Positions 8,491 through 16,527 of a stretch of DNA of 64,000 bases are shown here, piece after piece. The notes beneath the pieces were generated by a model. It worked only from the letters and a program-made list of their open reading frames with translations. It did not search any database and had not been told where the DNA came from. A program made the position numbers and the translations under genes. The stretch comes from Prochlorococcus sp. RS04 (GTDB taxonomy: Bacteria; Cyanobacteriota; Cyanobacteriia; PCC-6307; Cyanobiaceae): assembly GCF_001989455.1 (NCBI RefSeq), contig NZ_CP018346.1, positions 1,426,001-1,490,000 of the forward strand, given 5' to 3'. Numbering within the stretch: position 1 is the stretch's first letter; every line of letters starts with the position of its first letter.

Positions 8491-8727
8491 TGTGTCTAAT
8501 TTTTTAACCCTTTACCTAGTAGATTTTTGGGCTCCGAAATCACTCACACACTTACTCTGGAAAGGACCCAAAAGTTAATAATATCGTTTTCTTTTTTCAT
8601 AAATAATTTCGAAAGTTTTTATTAAAGTTGCCTAATGTGTCTATACATCTTATGTGTCTGAAGTGTCCAATGTCTTTTAAGGATTAGACAGTTTAGTCAC
8701 CTAAGACATCTAGTCAGTTAAGACAGT
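8491..8727. promoter_or_regulatory. array of TGTCT-type short repeats, candidate iterons or operators
   Basis: Short copies built on (A)GTGTCTAA recur. Direct copies occur near 8492, 8637, 8654 and 8663 (GTGTCC), with TGTCTT at 8671. Inverted copies occur near 8685 (TTAGACA), 8703 (AAGACA) and 8718 (TTAAGACAG), the last inside the end of the ATPase gene. An imperfect inverted repeat TTTTGGGCTCC/GGACCCAAAA lies at 8525-8573. The cluster sits between the HTH gene and the AAA ATPase gene. Repeats of this type beside a RepA-like helicase suit a plasmid- or satellite-like origin, but an operator for the HTH protein fits as well. Confidence 0.4.
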
Positions 8728-10098
8728 TGTTGGTGATATTTTAAAAACTACGCATCTACCTTTATCAGTTCTTCTGGTTTCACTAATTAATAAACCCTTT
8801 CGTTCTAATGCCCTTAATGACCTAAGAGCAGACCTATCACCAATCTTTAAAGCATTTTTAATATCACCAGAAGTTACTTCTTGAGGTCTTCTATCTTTTA
8901 CCTCTTCAAACACCTCAGCTTGACTGTCTTGTAATCTTGCGATTTTCTCTTTTTCCTTCTGCTTTTCTATAACATCAGTTGCATTCCCCTCCGTTTCAAA
9001 ACCATATTGAGTTTGCAAAATTATTGCCTCTAAAGACATTCCTCTACCTTCAGTTTCAAGAAGTATTCTTTTATCCTGACGATTTTCGTCTCTATTAAAC
9101 CATTTTAAATTTACAACTTGAGATACTGCAGCGGGAAGAGCAGTTGAACCCCTTGAAGCCATCACAGCACCAGACCCTAAACTTTGTTTGCCACTGTGGT
9201 GGATGACAATTGTAGTTACTCCAAAAGGAGCGACAACCTCTTGAAGATCTCCAATAGGTCCAGCAAAACTTGCGTCAGCTTCTTTAACTCCAAGAGGTGC
9301 AACAACTTTCGAGTAACTATCTATTAACAATAAACATCCTTCATGCTTGCTAACCAATTCTCCAATACGAGATAATCCAGAGTCATCAAGATGCAATGAT
9401 TCATTTTGAGTAAATAAGCCAACTATTGGATTTAATAATTTCCATTTATCTTTTCCTATTCGTTCTGCGAGTCCAAATCTATTTAGAAGTGGTAACCACC
9501 TTGACCTAGGCATGTCAGTCCCCACAATAAAAACTGGAGGACACTTTCCAATGAACTTTTTGCCCAAATAGGAATCTTCAACGCCTCGACTCCATTTGCC
9601 AATCAAGTCAACAACTAAAGTAGTTTTTCCAACTTTAGGAGATGCAATAAGAAGGTTTGTATCTGATTTCATTATTAAATCCTCGACTAGCCAAACCTCT
9701 TGTGGTGCATTTATTTCCATGTCTGGAGCGAGCATTGTTACAAGTCCTTTAGATCGTTTACGACCTTCCCAAATCTTTGCTCTGATTTCACTATCTCTAA
9801 GATTCAAACCAAGATTTTTTGCTTTATCCCTTAAGTAAACTATCCTGTCCTTTGGTTGGATTTCACAATTACCTTTAAAAAAGGTATCTACTTCATCGTC
9901 AAATGTATTTAAACTTTCAGTAATTGTTTTTGCTTGAGACTTTATTAAACTTTTTAATTCTTGCTCAAGTTGTTTTTCTGACACAACATAATTACTTTGC
10001 AATTTAGCTTTCCAAGCTAGCTCATCATTTTTATCTCCAGCTTCTCTTGCAAGTGCGATCTCACTAAGCAGCTCATCATAGGATTTAGGTTTTGCCAT
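8710..10098 (-). CDS. RepA-like AAA ATPase (hexameric helicase fold) of a mobile element
   Basis: The 462-residue protein has an N-terminal helical region (1-120), then a RecA-fold ATPase with Walker A ASPKVGKT (152-159), Walker B CLLLID (255-260) and TTIVIHHSGK (295-304), followed by SRGSTALPAAVSQVVNL. That order is typical of the AAA_25/RepA helicase group used by plasmids, phages and integrated satellites. The C-terminal ~70 residues (SGDIKNALKIGDRSALRSLRALERKGLL) look like a winged helix. It is last in a minus-strand run of four genes that overlap or abut, starting 14 bases inside its upstream neighbour. Likely role: replication initiation or unwinding for the element, possibly at 8491-8727. 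Confidence 0.7.
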   Translation of the reverse strand: MAKPKSYDELLSEIALAREAGDKNDELAWKAKLQSNYVVSEKQLEQELKSLIKSQAKTITESLNTFDDEVDTFFKGNCEIQPKDRIVYLRDKAKNLGLNLRDSEIRAKIWEGRKRSKGLVTMLAPDMEINAPQEVWLVEDLIMKSDTNLLIASPKVGKTTLVVDLIGKWSRGVEDSYLGKKFIGKCPPVFIVGTDMPRSRWLPLLNRFGLAERIGKDKWKLLNPIVGLFTQNESLHLDDSGLSRIGELVSKHEGCLLLIDSYSKVVAPLGVKEADASFAGPIGDLQEVVAPFGVTTIVIHHSGKQSLGSGAVMASRGSTALPAAVSQVVNLKWFNRDENRQDKRILLETEGRGMSLEAIILQTQYGFETEGNATDVIEKQKEKEKIARLQDSQAEVFEEVKDRRPQEVTSGDIKNALKIGDRSALRSLRALERKGLLISETRRTDKGRCVVFKISPTTVLTD

Positions 10099-10309
10099 TA
10101 TTACCCTCTTTCTGATATCGAATTGTTGGTTTCTTGTATCTACTTTTAGGTTTATGGTCCTTCTTATTTTTTGTTTCTTCTACATCACCTGTTATGTTCC
10201 TACGATCAGATCGTAGTTTTGGGGTGATACCTGTTCTTATCATGAACATAAGTTCATCAGCTTCAATTTCATACAATTTGTCAGGCTCTTTATAGTTATT
10301 CTTTTCCAT
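10085..10309 (-). CDS. hypothetical basic protein of the mobile module, 74 aa
   Basis: A 74-codon frame sits between the HTH gene (2-base gap upstream) and the ATPase gene (14-base overlap downstream), so it is almost certainly co-translated with them. The N-terminal half is acidic (YEIEADELMFMIRTG). The C-terminal half is very basic and low in complexity (NKKDHKPKSRYKKPTIRYQKEG), suggesting nucleic-acid contact. It has no recognised domain. The tight spacing is the main evidence that it is real. Confidence 0.5.
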   Translation of the reverse strand: MEKNNYKEPDKLYEIEADELMFMIRTGITPKLRSDRRNITGDVEETKNKKDHKPKSRYKKPTIRYQKEGNNGKT

Positions 10310-10311
10310 TT

Positions 10312-10581
10312 TTAAAGTCCTCTACCTAATACTTCTTTTACTAGAATTTTTCTATACCTAGCTCCCTTTTGCTTCTTAGTTTCTGCGGAATGTTTAAGTA
10401 GTGCTTTTCTGCACTCCTCTAATCCATAAACACATTTCCCTTTTTCCTTTCCTTCACCTACTCGATAGAAGTGTTCTCCCGCTACAAATACATTCGCTTT
10501 TTTTAACTTATAAACAGTTCTTTCACTGCAATATAGATACTCAACTAACTTAGGAAGCTCTATCCAGTTTGTAGTAGTCAT
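10312..10581 (-). CDS. HTH protein, excisionase/AlpA-like, 89 aa
   Basis: The N-terminus carries a helix-turn-helix of the AlpA/excisionase kind: WIELPKLVEYLYCSERTVYKLKK, followed by a beta hairpin (GEHFYRVGEGKEKGKCVYGL) and a basic tail. Such proteins control excision or early transcription of integrated elements. It begins inside the end of the gene at 10550-10786 and is 2 bases from the next gene, so it belongs to the same operon. No integrase gene accompanies it in this window. Confidence 0.6.
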   Translation of the reverse strand: MTTTNWIELPKLVEYLYCSERTVYKLKKANVFVAGEHFYRVGEGKEKGKCVYGLEECRKALLKHSAETKKQKGARYRKILVKEVLGRGL

Positions 10582-10786
10582 TAACCTTTGAAGGATTATT
10601 CTTCAACTCGTTATATGCAGTAAGAACAGAAGGATTCGTCATCACGAGAAATCCATTTACATTCACACCAGATTTCTCAAAGCAAATTAAATCCATTGCA
10701 ATTCCAACTGAATCGTGATGAGTCAAGTTAGAAGCTTGGAGCTTCTTTCCTTTGAAAAACTTTGGTGGTCTGTTGCGTGTTCTCAA
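10550..10786 (-). CDS. hypothetical protein at the start of the mobile module, 78 aa
   Basis: A 78-codon frame opens the minus-strand run and overlaps the HTH gene by 32 bases. The N-terminus is basic (MRTRNRPPKFFKGKKLQAS), and a middle stretch (FLVMTNPSVLTAYNELKNNPSKVNDYYKL) is plausible globular protein. I do not recognise it. The start lies about 270 bases from the 3' end of tRNA-Pro, where an integrase or attachment site would be expected, but it has no tyrosine-recombinase motif. Confidence 0.4.
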   Translation of the reverse strand: MRTRNRPPKFFKGKKLQASNLTHHDSVGIAMDLICFEKSGVNVNGFLVMTNPSVLTAYNELKNNPSKVNDYYKLDRAS

Positions 10787-11052
10787 TATATATGGAGTTG
10801 TTTGTTGATAATCCCCGCACTTATCGAAGGTGCATCAAATAAAGTCGAAGGTCACTACTGTGGGCTGTTTGAAGGTCGCAAATATCTGACAACTTTATTA
10901 TTGCCGAGATCTGAACTAATTCAACCTAAAGATGCACACATGGTTTCGAAGTTCCGTGGCTTTTTTATTACAAATCCAACATATTCTACGGAAATTCCAC
11001 GGATACTTTTGAGACTCTATTTTGGTATATCTGAGATCGACTGCTATGACTA

Positions 11053-11126
11053 TCGGGGCGACAGGATTCGAACCTGCGACCTAGTGCTCCCAAAGCACCC
11101 GCGCTACCAAGCTGCGCCACGCCCCG
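11053..11126 (-). tRNA. tRNA-Pro (anticodon TGG)
   Basis: The reverse complement folds as a normal cloverleaf: acceptor CGGGGCG pairs with CGCCCCG, the D-arm contains AGCTTGGTAGCGC, the anticodon stem-loop is GTGCTTTGGGAGCAC with TGG, and the T-arm contains GGTTCGAATCC. The discriminator base is A (position 11053). CCA is not encoded. The element-like genes begin on its 3' side, the usual side for integration. Confidence 0.95.
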
Positions 11127-11364
11127 TTCATAAGATCTTAGTCCATAACATGCATCTGTTAAAGACCAAATTTTAAAAATATTTATAAAAAAAAGATTTT
11201 TTAAGGAAAATTTACTAATCCTCGCTAAATTGTCGCTAATGTTTTTCCTGAATAAAGTAGGAGGCCCGCGCTTTTATTTGATCCTCACTAACTCTTACTA
11301 AATAGATTGTAATATTTTACCTTAATCTAGTTATTGCAATGCTTTTGGTTTGTATAATCGGTAA

Positions 11365-11443
11365 CTCCCAAAGTATCCGCGCTACCAAGCTGCGCCACGC
11401 CCTGCTCATAAGATCTCAGTTCATAACAGTCATCTATAAAAGA
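11365..11443 (-). repeat. decayed copy of the 5' half of tRNA-Pro plus its upstream DNA
   Basis: This stretch matches 11087-11165 at an offset of 278 bases. It covers the anticodon loop back to the 5' acceptor end and continues into the upstream flank (CATAAGATCT, then CATAACA). Changes include CGCCCCG to CGCCCTG and a broken anticodon stem, so it cannot make a tRNA. Weaker similarity seems to go on to about 11540 (TTGTCGCTA appears in both). It may mark an old integration or excision event, or a local duplication. Around it, 11127-11661 holds no convincing protein gene. Confidence 0.75.
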
Positions 11444-11661
11444 GTAATTTCCTAAATTTTTTATAAAAAATCACTTTTGAGGCAAGAAAATGATTTTTCT
11501 AGCTATTTTGTCATTGGATATATAAGTGTTTTGTCGCTACTAGTTGCTATAAATCAGGTCGAAAAGTTTTTAAGTTTTATTTTTATCACCCTATGAAAAT
11601 ATCAGTTTATAAAACTCTTTTGAAGAATTATTATCATAAATAATGTTTGAATTTTGAAGGT

Positions 11662-12174
11662 ATGAAAAATCTAGAAAGTTTGATTAAGACATACAATGAT
11701 TTCCCCCAAAAAGGTATTGCTTTCAAAGATATTCTTGGAATAATGCATGATCCTGAAGTTTTTAGGGAACTAATCCTTAAGATGTCTTCAAACAAAGTAA
11801 TAAAAAGTTCTGAGGCGATTATCTCAATAGAAGCAAGAGGTTTTATTTTTGGGTCGGCAATTTCTCTTCAAACATCAAAACCAATGGTAGTAGCTAGAAA
11901 GCCTGGAAAACTTCCTGGGGAACTTATAAAAGAAAACTACAACTTAGAATATGGCAAAAGTACCTTATCAATACAAAAGGAGTCTCTTGAGAAATTTAAC
12001 TCGTATGTAATTATTGATGATTTACTTGCCACTGGTGGAACAATTGAATGTGTAGCTAACTTAATAAGAAAAAGCGGAAAGAAAGTAAATGGTTCAGTTA
12101 CAGTTGTTGAGCTTGCCGAGCTTCATGGAAGAAGTCGATTCGATTTTCCTATTGAATCTATACTTTGTATATAG
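11662..12174 (+). CDS. apt: adenine phosphoribosyltransferase
   Basis: Salvages adenine with PRPP to make AMP in the cytoplasm. Family features in order are NDFPQKGIAFKDI near the N-terminus, SIEARGFIFGSA, VVARKPGKLPG, and the PRPP-binding loop YVIIDDLLATGGT, where D replaces the more usual E in the EDLLATGGT form. I take ATG at 11662, with a GAAGG Shine-Dalgarno sequence just upstream, over the in-frame TTG 15 bases earlier. Length (170 aa) is standard. It is the first core gene beyond the tRNA-Pro island boundary. Confidence 0.92.
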   Translation: MKNLESLIKTYNDFPQKGIAFKDILGIMHDPEVFRELILKMSSNKVIKSSEAIISIEARGFIFGSAISLQTSKPMVVARKPGKLPGELIKENYNLEYGKSTLSIQKESLEKFNSYVIIDDLLATGGTIECVANLIRKSGKKVNGSVTVVELAELHGRSRFDFPIESILCI

Positions 12175-12182
12175 AAAAACTT

Positions 12183-12233
12183 TTAAGTCAAAATTATAAA
12201 ATTAAATAAATTTAATGAAAATTATTGACTTAA
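12183..12233. terminator. AT-rich inverted repeat between convergent genes
   Basis: TTAAGTCAA at 12183-12191 pairs with TTGACTTAA at 12225-12233, with more AT pairing inside. It lies between the end of apt (12174) and the end of a minus-strand small gene (12230). It could stop transcription in both directions, but the loop is long and there is no clear T-run. Confidence 0.3.
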
Positions 12234-12334
12234 ACTATACCTAATGTTCCAGCTGTGAAACCAACTATCAAAAAAAATAAGAATTCCGTTAACTCCCTTG
12301 GCATAGAATTAACAAGTAAATTTAATTGAGTCAT
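12230..12334 (-). CDS. single-span small membrane protein, 34 aa
   Basis: ATG at 12334 opens a 34-codon frame ending in TAA at 12232-12230. The product has a polar N-terminus (MTQLNLLVNSMPREL) followed by one strongly hydrophobic helix (FLFFLIVGFTAGTLGIV). It resembles the small subunits attached to thylakoid complexes in cyanobacteria, but I cannot match it to a named Psb, Psa, Pet or Ndh subunit. It is too short for most gene callers. Confidence 0.5.
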   Translation of the reverse strand: MTQLNLLVNSMPRELTEFLFFLIVGFTAGTLGIV

Positions 12335-12520
12335 TTAACCTTGTGCTCCTCAGGTTTATAAATTTTTTAAAATATAACTGAATAATTTTTTTATCGAGGT
12401 AATATCAAGTATTTTTTTCTTTTTTCTAAAGATTTCCTATTTAATTTATAAAATGTTTATTGTATTAAGTATTTATTATGTATTTTGTTGTTATCATAAG
12501 GAGTATTATATTATTTATTG

Positions 12521-12685
12521 ATGGAATATAAGAAAAAGACATTAGCAAATCTTGATATAAAAAAAGATTATGAAGAGATAGATACACGTTTAGCTTCTGG
12601 TTGGTACGTTGATGATATTTCAAAAAAGAAAATTTATAAAACAAATAAAACTTCTTTCAGAATTTCTAAAAAAATTAACTTATAA
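12521..12685 (+). CDS. small hypothetical protein, 54 aa
   Basis: ATG at 12521 opens 54 codons ending in TAA at 12685, with an AAGGAG-like sequence upstream (12497-12503). The product is basic: KKDYEEIDTRLASGWYVDDIS is the most structured part, followed by a Lys-rich tail. There are no cysteines and no membrane segment. It stands alone between apt and the sulfotransferase gene, and I do not recognise it. Confidence 0.5.
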   Translation: MEYKKKTLANLDIKKDYEEIDTRLASGWYVDDISKKKIYKTNKTSFRISKKINL

Positions 12686-12792
12686 ATAGAGAATTTTAGA
12701 GCCCAAAGATAAGCTTATATAATTTTTTTAATGCAAAATATTTACTCTACTTTAAGATTAGTTTTATTTTTCAAAGATTTAAAATCCTTTAA

Positions 12793-14961
12793 CTAATATT
12801 TAAAATAACTTATCCATTTATCAAGATATTGATTCGAATGTTTAAAATACTTTTCGTAATTCTTCCACTTTTGTATTGATGATTTATAAAGTGGTTGAAC
12901 AACTTGAGAAGAAGAGGGAGTATTTATTTTCCCTCTATCATGAGCAGTATTTCTATAATTTTTTATGTTTTCATCCCAACTTACGTCTAAGAAATTCAAA
13001 ATCTTTAAAATATGCTTATCAAAATCCTCTATTAAGTCCTCGTATTTAGAAGTTATGTGATTTATTTTTAATTTTTCCTTGTAGTCCAACCAAATACTCA
13101 TGGTCAAATCATAAATTCTAGAAGCTGATTCAATACTTCTGAAATTAGCCATTGCATTGTTAGGTTCGAATGATTGTTGGAAGCACGACAAAACTGTATC
13201 GTATGGATTTCTATGTGTGAAAATTATTTTTGAATTTGGAAATAATAAATTTATCAGAGGTAAGCAAACAGTTTGAAAAGGAAATTTATCAATCAATATT
13301 TTTGCGTTTTTATTATCACAATTATCACGCAATATTTTCAAATAGTGATTGCGTAAATAATCCAAATCTTTACTTGTTAAATGATGGAGTTTATCAAGAG
13401 AACATTTGAATTTTGATTTTATTATTTGTTCGACAGAATTAATTATTGGTTTTTCCTCTAAAACATCAATTTCAGGATGGCTTCTTAGAATTGTGTCAAG
13501 TAATGTAGTACCTGATCTAGGGAAACCTATTAGAAATACTGGCGAATCTTTAATTATTATTGTACCTTTGGTTTTTGCCAAAAAAGCATCTTTATCAATA
13601 TTTTTTCTGTATGTAGTTATGTAATCTTGGAAAATTTTTGGATTTGTATTCTCATATTTTAAATTTAATTGACTTTTCTCAAAACATTTAAAGGCTTCAT
13701 CATGATTTTTAACTTTTTCTTCAATAAATGCTCTAAAGGACCAAAAAAGGAGATTTGTAGAATGATCAGTATTTTTTATCCATTCATTAGAAACTTGGTC
13801 AATAAATTTTTTTGCTGTAAGGAAATCCTTCTCTCTAAAGGAGATTCTAGCTTTAAACATAAGTATCTCATTAATGATATTTTCATTTTGGTTTAAACTT
13901 TCAATTTTGTTTTTTAATTTGCTTATTTTGTTCGTTTTCTCGTAAAGTCGAAAAAGATTACTATATGCATAATTGTATTTTTCGTTAATTTCAATTGCAC
14001 TAAGGAATAATTCTTCTGCCTCTTTTAACTTATCAAGATCTATCTTAATTGACCCTAAATTAACGTAAGCTAACTCAAATTTAGGATTGAAATCAATTGC
14101 TTTTTGGGTAAACTTTTCTGCCTCAATGAGATTTCCTTGCTTTGATAAAAGCGAACCGAGATTATTATACGCAATAGAAAAATCTAATTTTATTTCAATA
14201 GCTTTACGGTAGCAGAGTTCTGCCTCCTTGTTATTTTTTTTGTTGGAAAGAATGTTACCTAAATTATTTAGTGCCATTGGCGAAGATGAATTTATACTAA
14301 GTGCCTTTCTTAGGTATTGCTCTCCTTCATCAAATTTCTCTAATTCATTTAACACTGCCCCAAGATTAGTAAGTGCAGAATCAAAGCTGGGATTAATTTT
14401 AAGAGCATCTTTTAAGAATTTTTCTGCTTGCTTAGGGTTTCCTGAATCTTTCAGGACGCAGGCTAAATTGACTAGAGCATTAATATCTTTTGGGTTTATT
14501 TCTAAACTCTTTTTTAAAAAAAATTCCGCTTTTTGTAAATTACCTTCTCCTACTAATATTCCAGCCATGATGGAATAGGACCTTAAATATTTGGGATTTA
14601 ATTCAATAGCTTTATTCAAAATATTTTTAGCAGTATTACTCCTACCTTTTGCCAAAAGAACATTGGCTAAGTTTGGGTATGCCTCTATACAATCTGGGAA
14701 TTTTTTAATTGATTCCTCAAATAACAATATTGCTTTATCAATCTGTTTTATTTGAGAATATATAGAACCTAAGTTATTCAATATCCTTGGATCATAGATT
14801 TTATTTTGAATTAAAAGATTATATATTTCTAAGGCTTCTTTAATTTTTCCTCTAGAGTGTAAAGATAATGCTTCGGAAATAATTTTATCGTTTTGCAAAC
14901 TACTAATTTTTTTTTCTATTGCCTTTTTCTTGGTTCTATCGTTGTCCCCAAATCCTTTCAT
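12793..14961 (-). CDS. TPR-repeat protein with C-terminal sulfotransferase domain, 722 aa
   Basis: The N-terminal half (about residues 30-340) is a string of tetratricopeptide repeats with the usual spacing (for example ALNNLGNILSN and AYNNLGSLLSKQGN). The C-terminal part (about 472-700) is a PAPS-dependent sulfotransferase: the 5'-phosphosulfate loop is GFPRSGTTLLDT (479-490) and the 3'-phosphate motif is FTHRNPYDTVLSCF. It probably transfers sulfate to a tyrosine, glycan or other cell-surface acceptor, with TPRs binding the target; the acceptor is unknown. A related 605-residue protein lies at 16528-18345 between the two porin genes. It is divergent from porin copy 1. Composition is host-like. 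Confidence 0.8.
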   Translation of the reverse strand: MKGFGDNDRTKKKAIEKKISSLQNDKIISEALSLHSRGKIKEALEIYNLLIQNKIYDPRILNNLGSIYSQIKQIDKAILLFEESIKKFPDCIEAYPNLANVLLAKGRSNTAKNILNKAIELNPKYLRSYSIMAGILVGEGNLQKAEFFLKKSLEINPKDINALVNLACVLKDSGNPKQAEKFLKDALKINPSFDSALTNLGAVLNELEKFDEGEQYLRKALSINSSSPMALNNLGNILSNKKNNKEAELCYRKAIEIKLDFSIAYNNLGSLLSKQGNLIEAEKFTQKAIDFNPKFELAYVNLGSIKIDLDKLKEAEELFLSAIEINEKYNYAYSNLFRLYEKTNKISKLKNKIESLNQNENIINEILMFKARISFREKDFLTAKKFIDQVSNEWIKNTDHSTNLLFWSFRAFIEEKVKNHDEAFKCFEKSQLNLKYENTNPKIFQDYITTYRKNIDKDAFLAKTKGTIIIKDSPVFLIGFPRSGTTLLDTILRSHPEIDVLEEKPIINSVEQIIKSKFKCSLDKLHHLTSKDLDYLRNHYLKILRDNCDNKNAKILIDKFPFQTVCLPLINLLFPNSKIIFTHRNPYDTVLSCFQQSFEPNNAMANFRSIESASRIYDLTMSIWLDYKEKLKINHITSKYEDLIEDFDKHILKILNFLDVSWDENIKNYRNTAHDRGKINTPSSSQVVQPLYKSSIQKWKNYEKYFKHSNQYLDKWISYFKY

Positions 14962-15314
14962 GTCTTATTAATTTTAAAAATTAAGAAATTACTAGAATTA
15001 AACTTAACTTTGAATTACTAATAATGTTGATTAAAAATCAATAATTCTTATGAATTTCAACATTTTATTTTGAACTTCCTTTTCTAAGGACACAAATATT
15101 ATCGTCACATCATCACATATAAATTTTACACCGTTTCTATAGCTCTCTTTAGATCTCTCTTGTATCAATAGATTTCACGTATTCAATCTATTTATTTTCC
15201 AGAAAGAATTAACAAAGACAAACTATAAGTAAAAAAAGTATCCGTTGATACTTGAAAAACTTATAAATTTTACGTTATTTTAAGGTGTCCTTTAAATTTC
15301 GTGTGAGGAAATTT
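14962..15314. promoter_or_regulatory. divergent intergenic region between sulfotransferase and porin genes
   Basis: About 350 bases without a convincing gene. It must hold promoters for the minus-strand TPR-sulfotransferase gene and for porin copy 1, and probably a long porin leader. Just before the porin ATG is GTGTGAGGAAATTT, a strong Shine-Dalgarno sequence shared almost exactly with porin copy 2. I see no clear operator repeat. Confidence 0.4.
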
Positions 15315-16391
15315 ATGAAGCTTTTTAAGAGCTTACTCGTAGCTCCTGCGACATTAGGCCTACTTGCGCCTATGACTGCATCTGCTAACGAAGTTACAAT
15401 CAATGATTTTAATGCTGCAGAAGAAATTGCAGTAACAAACAGTCGTGTAGACGGCCTTGAAGCTAGATTCAATAACCTTGAAGCTGGTTCATTTTCAGAA
15501 ACAACTACAGCATCTTTCGGTGTTGATTTTCTTGTGGGTGCTGTTGATGGTGGTACATCTGAAAAAACAGAATTTGCCTACCAAATGGGTATTGGCTTAG
15601 AAACTAGCTTTACTGGCGAAGATGCTTTAAGCGCAACTATTGACATAGGTAATGCTTCAGCTACATCATCTCTTTCTGGTACATCTGGAATGAACTTTGA
15701 TGGAACAACTGATGCACTAAAGCTTGATGGTCTTACATATACATTCCCAGTAGGTGGTGCAACAGTAATGGTTGGTGATAACACTGACGTTAGCGCTGTT
15801 TACACTGGAGCTTGTGCTTACAATGCTTTCACTGACTTCATGGGTAACTGTGGTACAGGTAATTCTGTTGGTCTAGGTGGTAAAGGTGTTACTGCTGCAA
15901 TGTCTTACGCTTTTGATGGCGGATTCTCACTAGCTGGTGGTTTATCTTCTGATCCTTCTGGAATCATGGCAAAGGCTGAAAATGATGCTTTCGGTATTGA
16001 AGCTGCTTACACTGCAGATTCATACGGAATAGCAGTTGCTTATTCTGACGTTGAAGGTACAACAGACACAACTTACTGGGGCGTCAATGGTATGTATGCT
16101 TTTGACTTCGCAACAATAAGTGCTGGTGTTGAATCTGAAGATCCTGTTGGTGGTTCTACTAAAACAGGTTTCTTTGTTGGTCTAAGTTTCCCTGAAGTTG
16201 GAGCTGGTACTTTTGACATAGGTTTGGCTACATCAGCTAACTATGCAAGTTCTGAAACTGAGTACTACACTTACGAAGCTTCATACTCTTATCCAATAAA
16301 TGATGGTATGACAATCACTCCAGGTGTATTCATCCAAGAGGGTACAACTGACAAAACTGGTTTCGCAGTTAAAACATCATTTAGTTTCTAA
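15315..16391 (+). CDS. SOM-like outer-membrane porin, copy 1
   Basis: The 358-residue protein starts with a signal peptide (MKLFKSLLVAPATLGLLAPMTASA, cleaved after ASA), then a short coiled-coil-like stretch (SRVDGLEARFNNLEAG), then a glycine- and aromatic-rich beta-barrel ending in Phe (KTSFSF), as outer-membrane proteins do. It would form a channel for small solutes. I use ATG 15315, preceded by GAGGAAA, rather than the upstream GTG at 15285. From residue 60 onward the sequence is identical to the porin at 18427-19542, including the DNA. It has no SLH domain and is shorter than typical cyanobacterial SOM porins. Confidence 0.8.
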   Translation: MKLFKSLLVAPATLGLLAPMTASANEVTINDFNAAEEIAVTNSRVDGLEARFNNLEAGSFSETTTASFGVDFLVGAVDGGTSEKTEFAYQMGIGLETSFTGEDALSATIDIGNASATSSLSGTSGMNFDGTTDALKLDGLTYTFPVGGATVMVGDNTDVSAVYTGACAYNAFTDFMGNCGTGNSVGLGGKGVTAAMSYAFDGGFSLAGGLSSDPSGIMAKAENDAFGIEAAYTADSYGIAVAYSDVEGTTDTTYWGVNGMYAFDFATISAGVESEDPVGGSTKTGFFVGLSFPEVGAGTFDIGLATSANYASSETEYYTYEASYSYPINDGMTITPGVFIQEGTTDKTGFAVKTSFSF

Positions 16392-16453
16392 TTAAATTAA
16401 ATTAATTATTAATTAAAACTACACACTTAAAAAGGCCTACCTAAACGGTAGGT
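15491..16453 (+). repeat. 963-bp identical segment shared by the two porin genes, copy 1
   Basis: From ATTTTCAG in the coding region through the stop codon and most of the terminator stem, the sequence repeats at 18642-19604 at a constant offset of 3151 bases. I found no difference when comparing lines by eye. The match starts abruptly at 15491 and ends within the terminator, while the 5' ends of the genes differ. Confidence 0.9.
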
Positions 16454-16461
16454 CTTTTTTT
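16434..16461 (+). terminator. rho-independent terminator of porin copy 1
   Basis: Stem GGCCTACC/GGTAGGTC around the loop TAAAC, followed by seven Ts, 43 bases after the stop codon. The same structure follows porin copy 2. Confidence 0.85.
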
Positions 16462-16527
16462 ATTGCAAACATATAGAGCGAAAACGAATGTATCATAAAC
16501 TAAACCTACTATTTCTTTTGAACAAGT

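Larger units (their letters stand above)
8019..11053. mobile_element. putative tRNA-associated satellite/tycheposon-like remnant
   Basis: Between the right direct repeat and the 3' end of tRNA-Pro lie two excisionase-like HTH genes, a RepA-like ATPase, two small unknown genes and a short-repeat array. This resembles the replication and control module of small integrated elements that use tRNA genes, as described for Prochlorococcus tycheposons and phage satellites. No integrase, primase or capsid gene is visible. The stretch 10787-11052 contains no convincing gene, only imperfect inverted repeats around TTCCGTGG and TTCCACGG near 10953-11001 that might be attachment-site arms. Boundaries are inferred. 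Confidence 0.4.

Noticed and set aside
10715-11176. 153-codon plus-strand frame across tRNA-Pro
   Set aside because: It reads antisense through the tRNA (GDRIRTCDLV is the well-known artefact) and overlaps the minus-strand small gene; it is not protein-like elsewhere.
15275-15472. Minus-strand frame opposite the porin signal region
   Set aside because: It is a shadow of the porin coding sequence; the same kind of shadow recurs at both porin copies (15578-15784 and 18729-18935).
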